Source: SIG565 sp045650565 (GTDB taxonomy: Bacteria > Bacillota > Clostridia > Oscillospirales > Acutalibacteraceae). From it: DNA of 64,000 nucleotides. The translations under genes and the position numbers were made by a program. The stretch lies in contig JAZRRG010000044.1 in NCBI GenBank assembly GCA_045650565.1, positions 85,500 to 149,499 on the forward strand. The letters run 5' to 3'. The notes below the pieces were generated by a model. That model made no database searches. It was not told the DNA's origin and was given only the letters and a program-made list of their open reading frames with translations. Of the stretch, positions 6,710 to 15,952 are shown piece by piece. Numbering within the stretch: the stretch's first letter is position 1; each line of letters starts with the position of its first letter.

Positions 6710-7441
6710 GTGTTTGATGCTTTAAGAGTTAAAAATGAGTGTGTCCGGTGGATACGTGAGTTTTTTAAAAACAACGGACCCGACTGTAATGCCGTTGTTG
6801 GCATTTCGGGCGGTAAAGACAGCTCGGTTGCTGCCGCACTTTGTGTGGAGGCATTGGGTCGTGAGAGGGTTATTGGCGTTTTAATGCCACAGGGTGAGCA
6901 GCACGACATAGATATGGCATATTTGCTTGTTAACACCCTTGGTATTCGTCACTGTGTTGTAAATATAGGTGATACGGTTAGTGCGTTGCTGAGAAGTATG
7001 CCAAGGGATATGGAAATTACAAATCAAGCACTGGTAAATCTCCCACCGAGAATCAGGATGGCAACACTTTATGCCGTATCGCAGAGCAACAACGGTCGTG
7101 TTGTTAACACCTGTAATTTATCGGAGGACTGGGTTGGTTATTCCACCCGTTACGGTGATGCCGCAGGAGATTTCTCGCCAATGGCGAATTTGACCGTTAC
7201 CGAGGTTAAGGAAATAGGGCGTGTTTTAGGGTTGCCCGATGTTTTGGTTGACAAAACACCCATAGACGGGCTCTGCGGAAAGACCGATGAAGAAAATCTC
7301 GGCTTTACCTATGAGGAACTCGACATTTACATCAGAACAGGTGTAATTGAGGACAAGGAAAAACAAGCAATTATTGATAAGCGGCATAAGGCAAATCTTT
7401 TTAAGCTGCAACTAATGCCGAGTTTTAAACCAACTTTTTAA
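6710..7441 (+). CDS. nadE: Ammonia-dependent NAD+ synthetase
   Basis: The 243-aa protein carries the N-type ATP-pyrophosphatase loop SGGKDSS (residues 33-39), then NTCNLSEDWVGYSTRYGD and a PIDGLCGKTDEE segment, all conserved in NadE. It converts nicotinic acid adenine dinucleotide to NAD+ using ATP and ammonia in the cytosol. There is no glutaminase domain, so it is the short ammonia-using form. The GTG start at 6710 has GGAG 8 bp upstream and lies just downstream of the promoter. It sits directly after the accessory island and is the first clear housekeeping gene on its right side. Confidence 0.93.
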   Translation: MFDALRVKNECVRWIREFFKNNGPDCNAVVGISGGKDSSVAAALCVEALGRERVIGVLMPQGEQHDIDMAYLLVNTLGIRHCVVNIGDTVSALLRSMPRDMEITNQALVNLPPRIRMATLYAVSQSNNGRVVNTCNLSEDWVGYSTRYGDAAGDFSPMANLTVTEVKEIGRVLGLPDVLVDKTPIDGLCGKTDEENLGFTYEELDIYIRTGVIEDKEKQAIIDKRHKANLFKLQLMPSFKPTF

Positions 7442-7448
7442 AATAATA

Positions 7449-7480
7449 AAAACGGGATAGAAATCTATCCCGTTTTTATT
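7449..7480. terminator. Bidirectional terminator between nadE and the surface protein gene
   Basis: A stem of AAAACGGGATAG/CTATCCCGTTTT with AAAT loop has a T-run on both strands, serving two convergent genes. Confidence 0.9.
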
Positions 7481-7494
7481 TTTAGTGCGCTAAT

Positions 7495-10400
7495 TTATTC
7501 CTCATTTTTATCCCGCTTTTTGTCGGGAGTAATTGCTCCTACAAATGCGCCGCCGCTTATAAACATAAGCGCTATCAGTAACGCAAAGTTGGCATTGTCA
7601 CCTGTTTCAACTATCGGGGGTGTGGGAGGATTGTAGACATTTTCAAACTCAAGCTTTTGTGCAGTGCTGTCTGTCGTGAGATTTTCTATAATTTGCTCTA
7701 CATCAAACTCACCGGCGCCATTATCGGTAGCCACTATTTTAACACCGTATACGGTATTATCATAGGTTACATTTTCTACGCTTGTGTTTTTCTCTACAAC
7801 CACAAAATACTGTGTTCCCTCTTCGATTATCTCGACAGCGTATCCGAAAGCAAAGCTGCCATTAGTCGCATTTTTAGCAGTGGCTATAGCATCGCCCTGC
7901 TTCTCAAAGCTTTGGTTTGCGCTGTAGAGCTCAAATTCAAATTCTTCGGCTACTAAATCACGGCCCTTTAGAGTTTTATTACCCCAAATGATAGTTTCCG
8001 CCGGATTTATAGCATAGGTGTTGGTGAACGCTATGGCATTAACTGCTATATTACTCTCGCCGCCGAATAAATCTACCACCGCATAGGATGTCATACTACC
8101 CTTACCGTTATCAAGAACAATAACCTCAATTCGATATTCATTGGTATCGTAATGAACGCCAAAGCGGTTTTCGGGAATATACTCTTTAACTACATAATAG
8201 TAGTGTCCCTCTTCGCCCTGCTCATAGTTGAGCTCGAAGCTAAAATCACCGTTTACATCGTTTCTATCGGTTGCGGGGTCGCCATAAATTTGCGTATCTA
8301 CAATAAAGTCAGCACCCGTTCTATGAATTTCAAAGGTAAAAGCATTTTCGGTTAAAACCTTATTGTTTAGTGTCTTTTTGCCCGAAAGAACAATGCTTGT
8401 GGATGTAGCTGCATAAACGTTTATAAACTCAATATCACCATCAAGATAGGTAACGGTAGGTGTGTTTAGTCCACCGTTATTATCATCGGTTATTTCAACC
8501 TTAACACGATAGGTCTGCGTGCTAAAGGTGATACCGTTTTTATCGGCAGGAATTTCCTCACTTATTACAAAGTAATGTGTGCCGGGGGCTGTAAACTCAA
8601 TGGCATCAAATTTAAACTTTGCTTTGCGATGGTTGTTTGCATCCGCTGCACCATTTACAGCAGCTCTTGTAATACCCGCACTTAGTATGCTTTGGTAATC
8701 ACTTGCAGTTTCTACGAGGTTGAATCTAAACTCACCTGCGTTTATATTTCTACCGGTGAGATACTTTGTACCGCCTATATTAACCGTTTTCTTATCGTTA
8801 ATTACATAGGTATTATTAAAGTTAAGCTCATCCGCTGAAATATTAGCAGTATCGCCCACCTTGTAGATTGTAACCGCATTGGTAGCAAGAATGGTTTTAC
8901 CGTTGTTATCCTCTTGCTTTTCTACGGTTATGGCAACGTGATACTGAGTTTTATCATATTCGATACCGCCGAGCGCACCCTCTATTTCTTCGATGATGAA
9001 ATAATAGGTTCCAACCGAATCGAATGTAAGCTCTGGGAAGGATACCACGCCAGTTACTTTGTTGTAGTTCGCTAATATTTGCTCGGTTTTAGAAGTAAAT
9101 GTAGCGTTTGATTTATATGTTGCGAATTGGAATTCTCTACCGCCAAGCTCTCTATTCGTGCCATCGGCATTCTTAAGGGTCTTACTGCCGCTTAAAACAA
9201 CCTTAGGTGTGCTTGTTACATCAGCATCGTAGGTGTTTGTAACGGTAATATCTTCTTTAGATATTGTGCTTCCAGCCATATTTTTATAGGTTATTGTCGG
9301 CTGTGTAGCAGCGTCATCAGACCAATCAATCGTTACAGTATAATAGGTATCGGTATCATAGGTCATACCTACAACACGGTCAAACAACTCCGGCTCGATT
9401 TCACGCACGTAATAGGTCTTTGCATTGGCATAATCACTCGGTGTTATATTGAGAGTAAAGGTCGCACGACCTGCATTGTTAGTGATTGCCGACATCACAG
9501 GTATCACAGAATTCTCAGAATCAAACAAGCCGAATATAATACCGCCGAGATGCAGGTTCCCGCCCGTACCTTCAATGTGTTTTTCAACCACGAAGCTTTC
9601 TTCGTATGACTGATAAATGTTTGCAAAGTTTTTGGTAACTGTCCAACCATCAGTACTGTTTCCTGTAACTGTTGCAAGATTTTGCACTGCGGATACATCG
9701 CTTATATAAAGCTGACCTGTTGCATTATCCTCAACTGTTACGTGGAAAAGACCTATGCTGGTGTCGTAGCTTATATCCTCTACGGGATTATGCTTTTGCT
9801 CATATATTTTATAGGTGTAAACACCGGGCTGAGTATAGGTTTCGTGTCGTGATAAATCGATTGAATACGCTTTGCCGGTTCTAAGACTTATTTCGTGATC
9901 AGCCAAGCCAGTAACACTGCCTGTTGTTAAATCAACCTTTGCAATTGAAGCCCAGTAGATATCATCCGTATCCCATACATAGCTTGCAGGTAATATTGTT
10001 TTGGTGCCCTGAATTGTGACATTGGGGCTTACCGGACGAGGTGCATATCGGTTAACGAGCAATGCCTCGCTTGTGGTGTCACGAGAGATTGTGCCTGTTC
10101 TTACTCCGTCAAGCAAAGTGAAACCGCTTGGAATATTAAGTTCTTCAACATTATACTGCACACCTTCGGGGATGTTGGTTATAATGTGTGACTGATCATC
10201 GGTTAATGTGAAGTTAAATTCATAGGTGTTTTCTTGTCCGGCCACTGCAACGGGGGAAACGTTTTGTGATAAAGCGCTGTCATAATAGGTTGCACTGTCA
10301 GCGCCGATACCCGTAAGCGTTACCTTAATTTCAAACTGCTTGGTTGCAAGAGCGTTATTAATCGACTGGAAGGGATGCTCAATATTCTTTTCAACAAGCA

Positions 10401-13368
10401 ATGCTCCATAACCCCTTGGGCTGTTTACGAAATCAACTGTATTTATGGTGTACTGGGTTATTGTGCCTGTGGCATTTGCAGATACGCCCGAATAATAAGC
10501 ATTGTATCTCTCGGTTACGGTGTAGGAAACATCCTCTTCTATGTCGGTGATATAAAGTACATCACCTGCACCGAGTGTTACGGTAATAATATTTGATGCA
10601 TTAACGGTAGCCGTACTGCTTACTACGGTACCGTCGGCCTTTTCGTGTCTGTAAGGATAGCTTGAAGAATTTCGGTTATCCGAAAGCTGAACATCAAACA
10701 CAAAACTATTACCTGCACCCTCAACTTCTTCGCTTACTGTTTTGGTGAGTTTAATTCCCTGTGCCGCTTCAACGGTCAATTTACCGTTGTTGCCGTGGAA
10801 GAAGTATACATGATAATCGGTACCGCTTACTGTGCCGAATTTATCAGTAGCAGCAATTTCAGAATATCTAATGGTACCCGTTGGATTGTTATCCTGCTTT
10901 TCGGCGGAGTCTCTAACTATCTTACGGGGTGTACCGCTTAGAACTGCCCGATAGTTACCAACAGTTCCTATTATGTTGCCCGTAGTGTCGGAAATAGTGT
11001 CATCCGATATCGGCTGATAGCTTTCTTCAATACTCATAGTGCCATTAGCGGACTTCTTGATTATACGCTTTAACCAAAAATAATCATTATTTTGGTTATC
11101 AATGGCCTCGGATGTAGGAACTGCAATATAAGAGTTACCACTTCTTTTATAGATGATAGAATCGTTTGTATAATAATACGACTCATTCTGATATGATGGC
11201 GTGTAGTTTACGCCCGTCGTGTGTATTTCATCCGCCATAAGAAGTCCATCTACCGCATAGGTCGGGGCATTCCCCTCATCATCACGCCAACGGTTTGAGT
11301 AGAATGAATAGGTGCCATCGGCATTTATGCGGAACTCATCCATATCTAACGATGCTATATTATATGGTGTAATATCCGAATCAAGACCCACCTCATAAAG
11401 CAATACCGCAGGGTGAGTGTCATCGGAATTGTTGGTAACGCTTGTTATATTTTCAGATGTAAAGTTAGCCGAATCGGTATTAACTGTTATATTATAGGTA
11501 ACCATCGGCAACAGTGATGCGGGTAAAGCCGCATCGAGTATCTGACGACCCGTTGCAATATTTTCTCTTACACGGATAAGTGCATAAAGCATATCGCTCT
11601 TGGCGTGAGAAGCTGTAACCTCGCCTTCAAACACGTAGCTCTTTACAATATATTTTGCATTCTCAGGAACGGAATCTCTGGTTTGCGGATTATAAGCAGC
11701 TAAATAATTATTGTTTTTATCAGCGTACCAAACAACATAGTTACTGAAGTTGTTTTCATCCGAATAGGAAATATAACCGTTTTGCTGCGCTATATTGATA
11801 AGATTTTGAAGCTCGGTTTCATCGATTGAAAGCCGCTCGGACAGAGCATCAAAAAGAACTCTTCCTGCTTCGGTTACAGCACCGTTTTTGAAATAGGTAC
11901 CATTACTCATATCTTCAGCGAAGTGAACGCCTGTGTATAAGCTACCCTCACCCATATGGATGCCCTTTATGTTTTTGACCTCCATATAGGAGCCGATTTC
12001 ATCGGTAAAGTAGATGTATCCATCGTTATCAACATCACCACTCGTAATAAGCGTACCATAGTAGCGTGACTGGATTTTGATTTCCTCAACAATATCTTCA
12101 AATGCCTCAACAAGACCGCTTGCACTTGAAACATTCCAGGTTTCATCAACATAATCACGGCTAAGTGTCATACCTGTCGGCATTCTGAGTGTAACATCAC
12201 GGTCACCGTTTGTGGCATACGGTACATCCCTTATTGTAATCACTCCGTTTTGAGTGAAAACATCCCAATAACTCTTAGCAGCATTTGAATTGCTCGACGG
12301 ATTCAAAACTCCGGTTGCCGAGGTGGAATTGACTGTGTTAAGTCCCAAAGTATAGAACTTGGGGTCTGTGCCGTTATATTTCGCCTTAATAGCTTCATTA
12401 ACCCAGGATGCCGTAAGCTGTGTGAAAAAGCTATATTCGGCATTGGTGTCGCCACCGTTACCCGAATCAGACCTGCCAACATTTGAATAATTTACGGTGG
12501 CAGTTGTGGGGGCGCCGTCGGACATAAGAACGATAATCGGCATACGCTGTGTTCCCGCTTGGATTTTATCATCAGAAATAATAGTATCATCTCCACTTGG
12601 GAATTGGTTGTATGCTAAATATAAACCGTTTTGAATATAAGTGCCGCCAATTGTGTTTTTAGAATTTGCAGGTACAACCCCATTCGTATCTTCGTATCTA
12701 ACACCCGAAGCCACTTGAACGGTGGTATCTGAATTGCCGGTATAACTCAAATACTCGTCCGATGCATTACTTTTATATCTTCCAAGGGGAATAATAACCT
12801 TGCCCGTGGAGGTTTCTGATGCGCCGAAATTCGAATTACCCGAAAAAAGCACTACGCCAACTCGGTTGTGCTTGTTTAGCGCTAACAATGATTCGATTGC
12901 ATCATTTGCCGCCGATACAAGTGACGGGATTGAGCGTGACTGGTCCATCGAATCAGAAAGGTCAAGCACCAGCATTGTATCGGTAGGTGTTACCGAATAA
13001 CCAACTATTTCGGTGGTTGAACCAATAGTAGAAAGACCTACAAGAAAATTGCTTTTCCCGAAATTATTTACACCTACGGCAAGTTTTCCCCCGAGTCCCG
13101 GGAATATGCTCTCAAAGGTGCCGTACTCACCGCCATTGACAAATACCGATTTATCCGACCAAATAAAGCCCGAATGCTCGGTTGACATAGAGCCATCGGC
13201 TGCGGTGCCTAAATAATCCTTCCATTCTTTTATTGTGGGCGCATCAACAATTACGCCATCAAGCGGCGATTCAGCCGAAGCGGTAATGCCCATAAACGGC
13301 ATTGTAGAAAGCGTAATTATTACCGCCAAAAATACCGCCAACGTTTTTTTCATTTTTGTTTTGTTCAT
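7495..13368 (-). CDS. Giant cell-surface protein: vWA domain, isopeptide (Spy0128/Cna-B-like) repeats, sortase-like anchor
   Basis: The 1957-aa protein starts with a Sec signal peptide (MNKTKMKKTLAVFLAV, cleavage near ASA-E33). A von Willebrand A domain at about 128-420 has MIDAS D136-L-S138-D-S140. The C-terminal half has repeated pilin-type isopeptide domains with [G/S]xKTLxG...F and YDxxxYxVxI motifs; at least four lie roughly at 1490-1910. The end is PPIVETGDNA (1918-1927), a hydrophobic helix and the tail DKKRDKNEE. This is a wall-sorting signal in shape, but with IVETG where LPxTG is usual. Likely role: adhesin or pilus-tip protein. AGGAAG precedes the ATG. A 99-aa cysteine protein gene lies 35 bp upstream. 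No sortase gene is in the window. Confidence 0.88.
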   Translation of the reverse strand: MNKTKMKKTLAVFLAVIITLSTMPFMGITASAESPLDGVIVDAPTIKEWKDYLGTAADGSMSTEHSGFIWSDKSVFVNGGEYGTFESIFPGLGGKLAVGVNNFGKSNFLVGLSTIGSTTEIVGYSVTPTDTMLVLDLSDSMDQSRSIPSLVSAANDAIESLLALNKHNRVGVVLFSGNSNFGASETSTGKVIIPLGRYKSNASDEYLSYTGNSDTTVQVASGVRYEDTNGVVPANSKNTIGGTYIQNGLYLAYNQFPSGDDTIISDDKIQAGTQRMPIIVLMSDGAPTTATVNYSNVGRSDSGNGGDTNAEYSFFTQLTASWVNEAIKAKYNGTDPKFYTLGLNTVNSTSATGVLNPSSNSNAAKSYWDVFTQNGVITIRDVPYATNGDRDVTLRMPTGMTLSRDYVDETWNVSSASGLVEAFEDIVEEIKIQSRYYGTLITSGDVDNDGYIYFTDEIGSYMEVKNIKGIHMGEGSLYTGVHFAEDMSNGTYFKNGAVTEAGRVLFDALSERLSIDETELQNLINIAQQNGYISYSDENNFSNYVVWYADKNNNYLAAYNPQTRDSVPENAKYIVKSYVFEGEVTASHAKSDMLYALIRVRENIATGRQILDAALPASLLPMVTYNITVNTDSANFTSENITSVTNNSDDTHPAVLLYEVGLDSDITPYNIASLDMDEFRINADGTYSFYSNRWRDDEGNAPTYAVDGLLMADEIHTTGVNYTPSYQNESYYYTNDSIIYKRSGNSYIAVPTSEAIDNQNNDYFWLKRIIKKSANGTMSIEESYQPISDDTISDTTGNIIGTVGNYRAVLSGTPRKIVRDSAEKQDNNPTGTIRYSEIAATDKFGTVSGTDYHVYFFHGNNGKLTVEAAQGIKLTKTVSEEVEGAGNSFVFDVQLSDNRNSSSYPYRHEKADGTVVSSTATVNASNIITVTLGAGDVLYITDIEEDVSYTVTERYNAYYSGVSANATGTITQYTINTVDFVNSPRGYGALLVEKNIEHPFQSINNALATKQFEIKVTLTGIGADSATYYDSALSQNVSPVAVAGQENTYEFNFTLTDDQSHIITNIPEGVQYNVEELNIPSGFTLLDGVRTGTISRDTTSEALLVNRYAPRPVSPNVTIQGTKTILPASYVWDTDDIYWASIAKVDLTTGSVTGLADHEISLRTGKAYSIDLSRHETYTQPGVYTYKIYEQKHNPVEDISYDTSIGLFHVTVEDNATGQLYISDVSAVQNLATVTGNSTDGWTVTKNFANIYQSYEESFVVEKHIEGTGGNLHLGGIIFGLFDSENSVIPVMSAITNNAGRATFTLNITPSDYANAKTYYVREIEPELFDRVVGMTYDTDTYYTVTIDWSDDAATQPTITYKNMAGSTISKEDITVTNTYDADVTSTPKVVLSGSKTLKNADGTNRELGGREFQFATYKSNATFTSKTEQILANYNKVTGVVSFPELTFDSVGTYYFIIEEIEGALGGIEYDKTQYHVAITVEKQEDNNGKTILATNAVTIYKVGDTANISADELNFNNTYVINDKKTVNIGGTKYLTGRNINAGEFRFNLVETASDYQSILSAGITRAAVNGAADANNHRKAKFKFDAIEFTAPGTHYFVISEEIPADKNGITFSTQTYRVKVEITDDNNGGLNTPTVTYLDGDIEFINVYAATSTSIVLSGKKTLNNKVLTENAFTFEIHRTGADFIVDTQIYGDPATDRNDVNGDFSFELNYEQGEEGHYYYVVKEYIPENRFGVHYDTNEYRIEVIVLDNGKGSMTSYAVVDLFGGESNIAVNAIAFTNTYAINPAETIIWGNKTLKGRDLVAEEFEFELYSANQSFEKQGDAIATAKNATNGSFAFGYAVEIIEEGTQYFVVVEKNTSVENVTYDNTVYGVKIVATDNGAGEFDVEQIIENLTTDSTAQKLEFENVYNPPTPPIVETGDNANFALLIALMFISGGAFVGAITPDKKRDKNEE

Positions 13369-13403
13369 AAATTTTCTTCCTTTCGAAGATTAAGTTTAAT
13401 TTT

Positions 13404-13703
13404 TTAGTTTGTCTTACGCCTTTTATCGTTGGTGCAAATCCCTATTAAATCGCCTGATTTTTCACGTAAAAAATGCTTACAGGAGCCGCAATCTCCAAAT
13501 TGAGCATCAGAATATGCACTTTCATTGTGCTCACATGAATCGCTCACGGCTTCCATCCAGGGATACCCCCCCTTAGTATATCTCGGGGATAGCTCAAAAT
13601 CGGGATAGTCGCCTAAGTATTTCCCGCTTGTTTCATCAAGGCGAAAAACAACATCGCAGATATCACCGTCAAGGCAAAAAGTGCGTGTTATCGTCTTTTT
13701 CAA
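13404..13703 (-). CDS. Small cysteine-rich protein of unknown function
   Basis: 99 aa starting at a TTG with AGGAGG 8-9 bp upstream. It contains six cysteines, including a CGSC pair followed by GIC near the C-terminus (about residues 72-90), suggesting a metal site. No signal peptide or membrane segment is visible, so it is probably cytosolic. It lies 35 bp upstream of the giant surface protein gene on the same strand with no terminator between them, so they are probably co-transcribed. I do not recognise the family. Confidence 0.65.
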   Translation of the reverse strand: MKKTITRTFCLDGDICDVVFRLDETSGKYLGDYPDFELSPRYTKGGYPWMEAVSDSCEHNESAYSDAQFGDCGSCKHFLREKSGDLIGICTNDKRRKTN

Positions 13704-13854
13704 ACAACCTACCTCCTAAAATCTTGTTTTACAAGTATATTGTATTATGTTTTAATTTTTTTTATAAGAGTAATAATGGCTCTTTTTAGTGCCACTTTTT
13801 ATACGCTTAAAACTCCTATTATGAGCATAAAACAAAAATATGTTGTATTTTGGA

Positions 13855-13898
13855 GCAAAAAGCAACACATCTTGTTCGCTTATGCGAACAAGATGTGT
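13855..13898 (-). terminator. Terminator of the LuxR-type regulator gene
   Basis: A perfect 15-bp stem (13865-13879 with 13884-13898) and TTAT loop. On the minus strand it is followed by TGCTTTTTGC. It overlaps the stop codon of the regulator. The rest of 13704-13897 holds no gene I can see. Confidence 0.75.
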
Positions 13899-15049
13899 CA
13901 GGTAAGCATATATTTGTTAAGCTCTGCACGACCCGTAATATCTAATTTTTCGTATATGTCGGATATAATACGCTTTACAGTGCGTTCAGATAGCTCAAGG
14001 TGCTGTGCTATCTCGGACACACGCCAACCACGTGAATAAAGCATTGCGATAGAAAACTCGTTTGGGGTTAGCACAACAGTTACCGTTTTTTTTGCCAGAG
14101 TATTATGTATACTCCGCCAACCATCCGCAAACCGTTCGGTTAGAGTTATTATTTTTTTGTATGTATCGGGTTCTTTAAACCTCAGAGTTTCAATCATACC
14201 CTGTAGCATCCCGTGGTGCTCGGCAAACGGTTGGAAAAATCCCTCGGGCTTTGCCAAAGCTATCGCCTGTGCAAAATGCTGCTTTGCTTCATCAATATGC
14301 TTTGTATTGATAAGACTTACTGCAGCTATCAAATGTATATAAATTGTAGGCAAAGGATAGCTTTTCTCGGGTAGGGCCAAGGCGATGTCGGTAATACCAA
14401 GTGCACGGCGGTAATCTCTTTTAAGATATGCCTTGTGCGCCAACAGATATGCCCCAAAAATACGCAGTCCCTTGGGCAATTCCTTAAGAGATGTATATAA
14501 AGGTTTTTGCCCATCATCAGTAATCTGCATAAGCACCGTAATTACATTTGTGAAAAATACAACTGCCGTTTTTTCCTGCTCGTTTCCCTTGCCGCTTATT
14601 ACCTTTTCGGATATTTGCTTTACCCGCTTTATAGCATATTCGGCAAGATGGAGCCGCCCGCATCCTATGTTTGCAAAGGCATACATTGCATTTGCTGATA
14701 TTGCAAGTGCGACATCCTGACTGTTTAAATACTTTTCGATAATTTGCAGTGATTTTACCATTTCGCCCGAAAAATAATAGAATTCGGCTCTTGCCATATC
14801 ACGCTCTATGGTATCAACAATTTCATCGATGTATTTTTCGCAGCGCCCTACGCTGAACACGGCATTTAAAAGCGGCATTGGGCAATGGTTTTTCTCGGTT
14901 GTTTGGGGACCTAAAAAATCGGTGGGAATAAGCCACTGCTTACCCGCTCTTTGAGCATCGGGTATCTTACCGCTTGATGCCCATTTTTGCACAGCTCGTA
15001 CCGTGACACCAAGACGTGCGGCGGTATCGTTTGCCGATTCGTAATGCAT
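13898..15049 (-). CDS. Transcriptional regulator with N-terminal excisionase-like HTH, TPR-like middle and LuxR-type C-terminal HTH
   Basis: 383 aa. Residues 5-45 (NDTAARLGVTVRAVQKWASSG, then KQWLIP) look like a MerR/excisionase-type winged helix. The middle consists of alpha-helical repeats as in MalT-like regulators. The C-terminus (about 318-380) has LTPNEFSIAMLYSRG, then SEIAQHLELSERTVKRIISD, a LuxR/GerE helix-turn-helix. It is a DNA-binding regulator, probably with a protein or ligand sensor in the helical core. It is divergent from a LytTR-PAS gene across 160 bp and both have G-run ribosome sites. The target is unknown; the neighbouring surface protein gene is a candidate. Confidence 0.8.
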   Translation of the reverse strand: MHYESANDTAARLGVTVRAVQKWASSGKIPDAQRAGKQWLIPTDFLGPQTTEKNHCPMPLLNAVFSVGRCEKYIDEIVDTIERDMARAEFYYFSGEMVKSLQIIEKYLNSQDVALAISANAMYAFANIGCGRLHLAEYAIKRVKQISEKVISGKGNEQEKTAVVFFTNVITVLMQITDDGQKPLYTSLKELPKGLRIFGAYLLAHKAYLKRDYRRALGITDIALALPEKSYPLPTIYIHLIAAVSLINTKHIDEAKQHFAQAIALAKPEGFFQPFAEHHGMLQGMIETLRFKEPDTYKKIITLTERFADGWRSIHNTLAKKTVTVVLTPNEFSIAMLYSRGWRVSEIAQHLELSERTVKRIISDIYEKLDITGRAELNKYMLT

Positions 15050-15210
15050 GGCGCTCCCCCCTATCTTTATTGTTTATTCAATTATACACCTTATTTTTTA
15101 TAATAGCAACAAGCTATTTTATTTTTGTAAAAAATGAGCATTAGTCATACTTTTATGTTGTAAAACACAATAAATTATGATATTATCTATTAAAAAGGGG
15201 GGGTAAAATT
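15050..15210. promoter_or_regulatory. Divergent regulatory region with G-run ribosome sites
   Basis: Contains the starts of two divergent regulator genes. The ribosome sites are homopolymers: G6 on the minus strand (C6 at 15056-15061) and G7 on the plus strand (15197-15203). The centre is AT-rich, with TATAAT-like hexamers on both strands, but no single promoter stands out. Confidence 0.5.
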
Positions 15211-15918
15211 ATGCACCAAAAAGCAGTGCGTTTTTTATCACGCAACAATATAATCCCTAATGATATTATGTATATAAAACACATTGACCGCAAAAGCAAT
15301 GTATATTTAAAAAGCGGTAAAATTATTTCTTCTTATTTGCCGCTAAAGGTAATTCTTGACGCTTTGCCAAAGGGCGCTTTTTTAAACATTACCAAAGGCA
15401 TTTTAATTTCGTCCGCCCAAATTAAAACTATTAAAGGAAATTCTTATACCCTAATAGACGGTACCGTTTTTAAAGGGCGTGTGCGAGGTGCAGGAGAGCA
15501 TAAGGCAAACCGAAAAAATCTCGAAAAGCACATAGCTTTCGGCTCACGTATCTCAGCCGAGACCATTAAGGAACGGTTTTCAGTTTTGGACAGTTCCCCG
15601 CTTGCTACGTGTGTTATTGAGGCGGTGTTTAATACAGCGGGACACAGTGTTGATTTTGTCTTCCGTTATGCTAATGCGGCTATGGCAAAACTCGAAAATA
15701 TAAAAATAGAGGATATGCTTGACCACTCGGCGTACAATGTATTTAAAAGGATAAACCACAAATGGATAGAAACCTACACAGCCGTTGCGCTGGATGGTGA
15801 AAATAGAATTTTTGAGGATACGAATATACGAAGCGGAAGGATGGTTACCGCCGTTTGCAGTCAACCTCTGCCCGACTTTTGTATGGTTACCTTAATAGAC
15901 GGTAAAATAACCAAATAA
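15211..15918 (+). CDS. LytTR DNA-binding protein with C-terminal PAS-like domain
   Basis: 235 aa. Residues about 15-95 (DIMYIKHIDRKSNVYLKSGK..., SSYLPLKVILDALP, FLNITKGILISS, IKTIKG) follow the LytTR beta-sheet DNA-binding domain, which contacts DNA in response regulators. Residues 115-230 (FSVLDSSPLATCVIE, FRYANAAMAKLENI) look like a PAS fold. The order LytTR then PAS, with no receiver domain, is unusual. The ribosome site is a run of seven G, 6 bp before ATG. It is divergent from the LuxR-type regulator and convergent with the hexuronate operon. Ligand and targets are unknown. Confidence 0.75.
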   Translation: MHQKAVRFLSRNNIIPNDIMYIKHIDRKSNVYLKSGKIISSYLPLKVILDALPKGAFLNITKGILISSAQIKTIKGNSYTLIDGTVFKGRVRGAGEHKANRKNLEKHIAFGSRISAETIKERFSVLDSSPLATCVIEAVFNTAGHSVDFVFRYANAAMAKLENIKIEDMLDHSAYNVFKRINHKWIETYTAVALDGENRIFEDTNIRSGRMVTAVCSQPLPDFCMVTLIDGKITK

Positions 15919-15919
15919 A

Positions 15920-15950
15920 AAAAGACCTTATCACTTGATAAGGTCTTTTA
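15920..15950. terminator. Bidirectional terminator
   Basis: AAAAGACCTTATC-ACTT-GATAAGGTCTTTT, a 13-bp perfect stem with A/T tails on both sides, separating the convergent LytTR-PAS and SDR genes. Confidence 0.9.
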
Positions 15951-15952
15951 TA

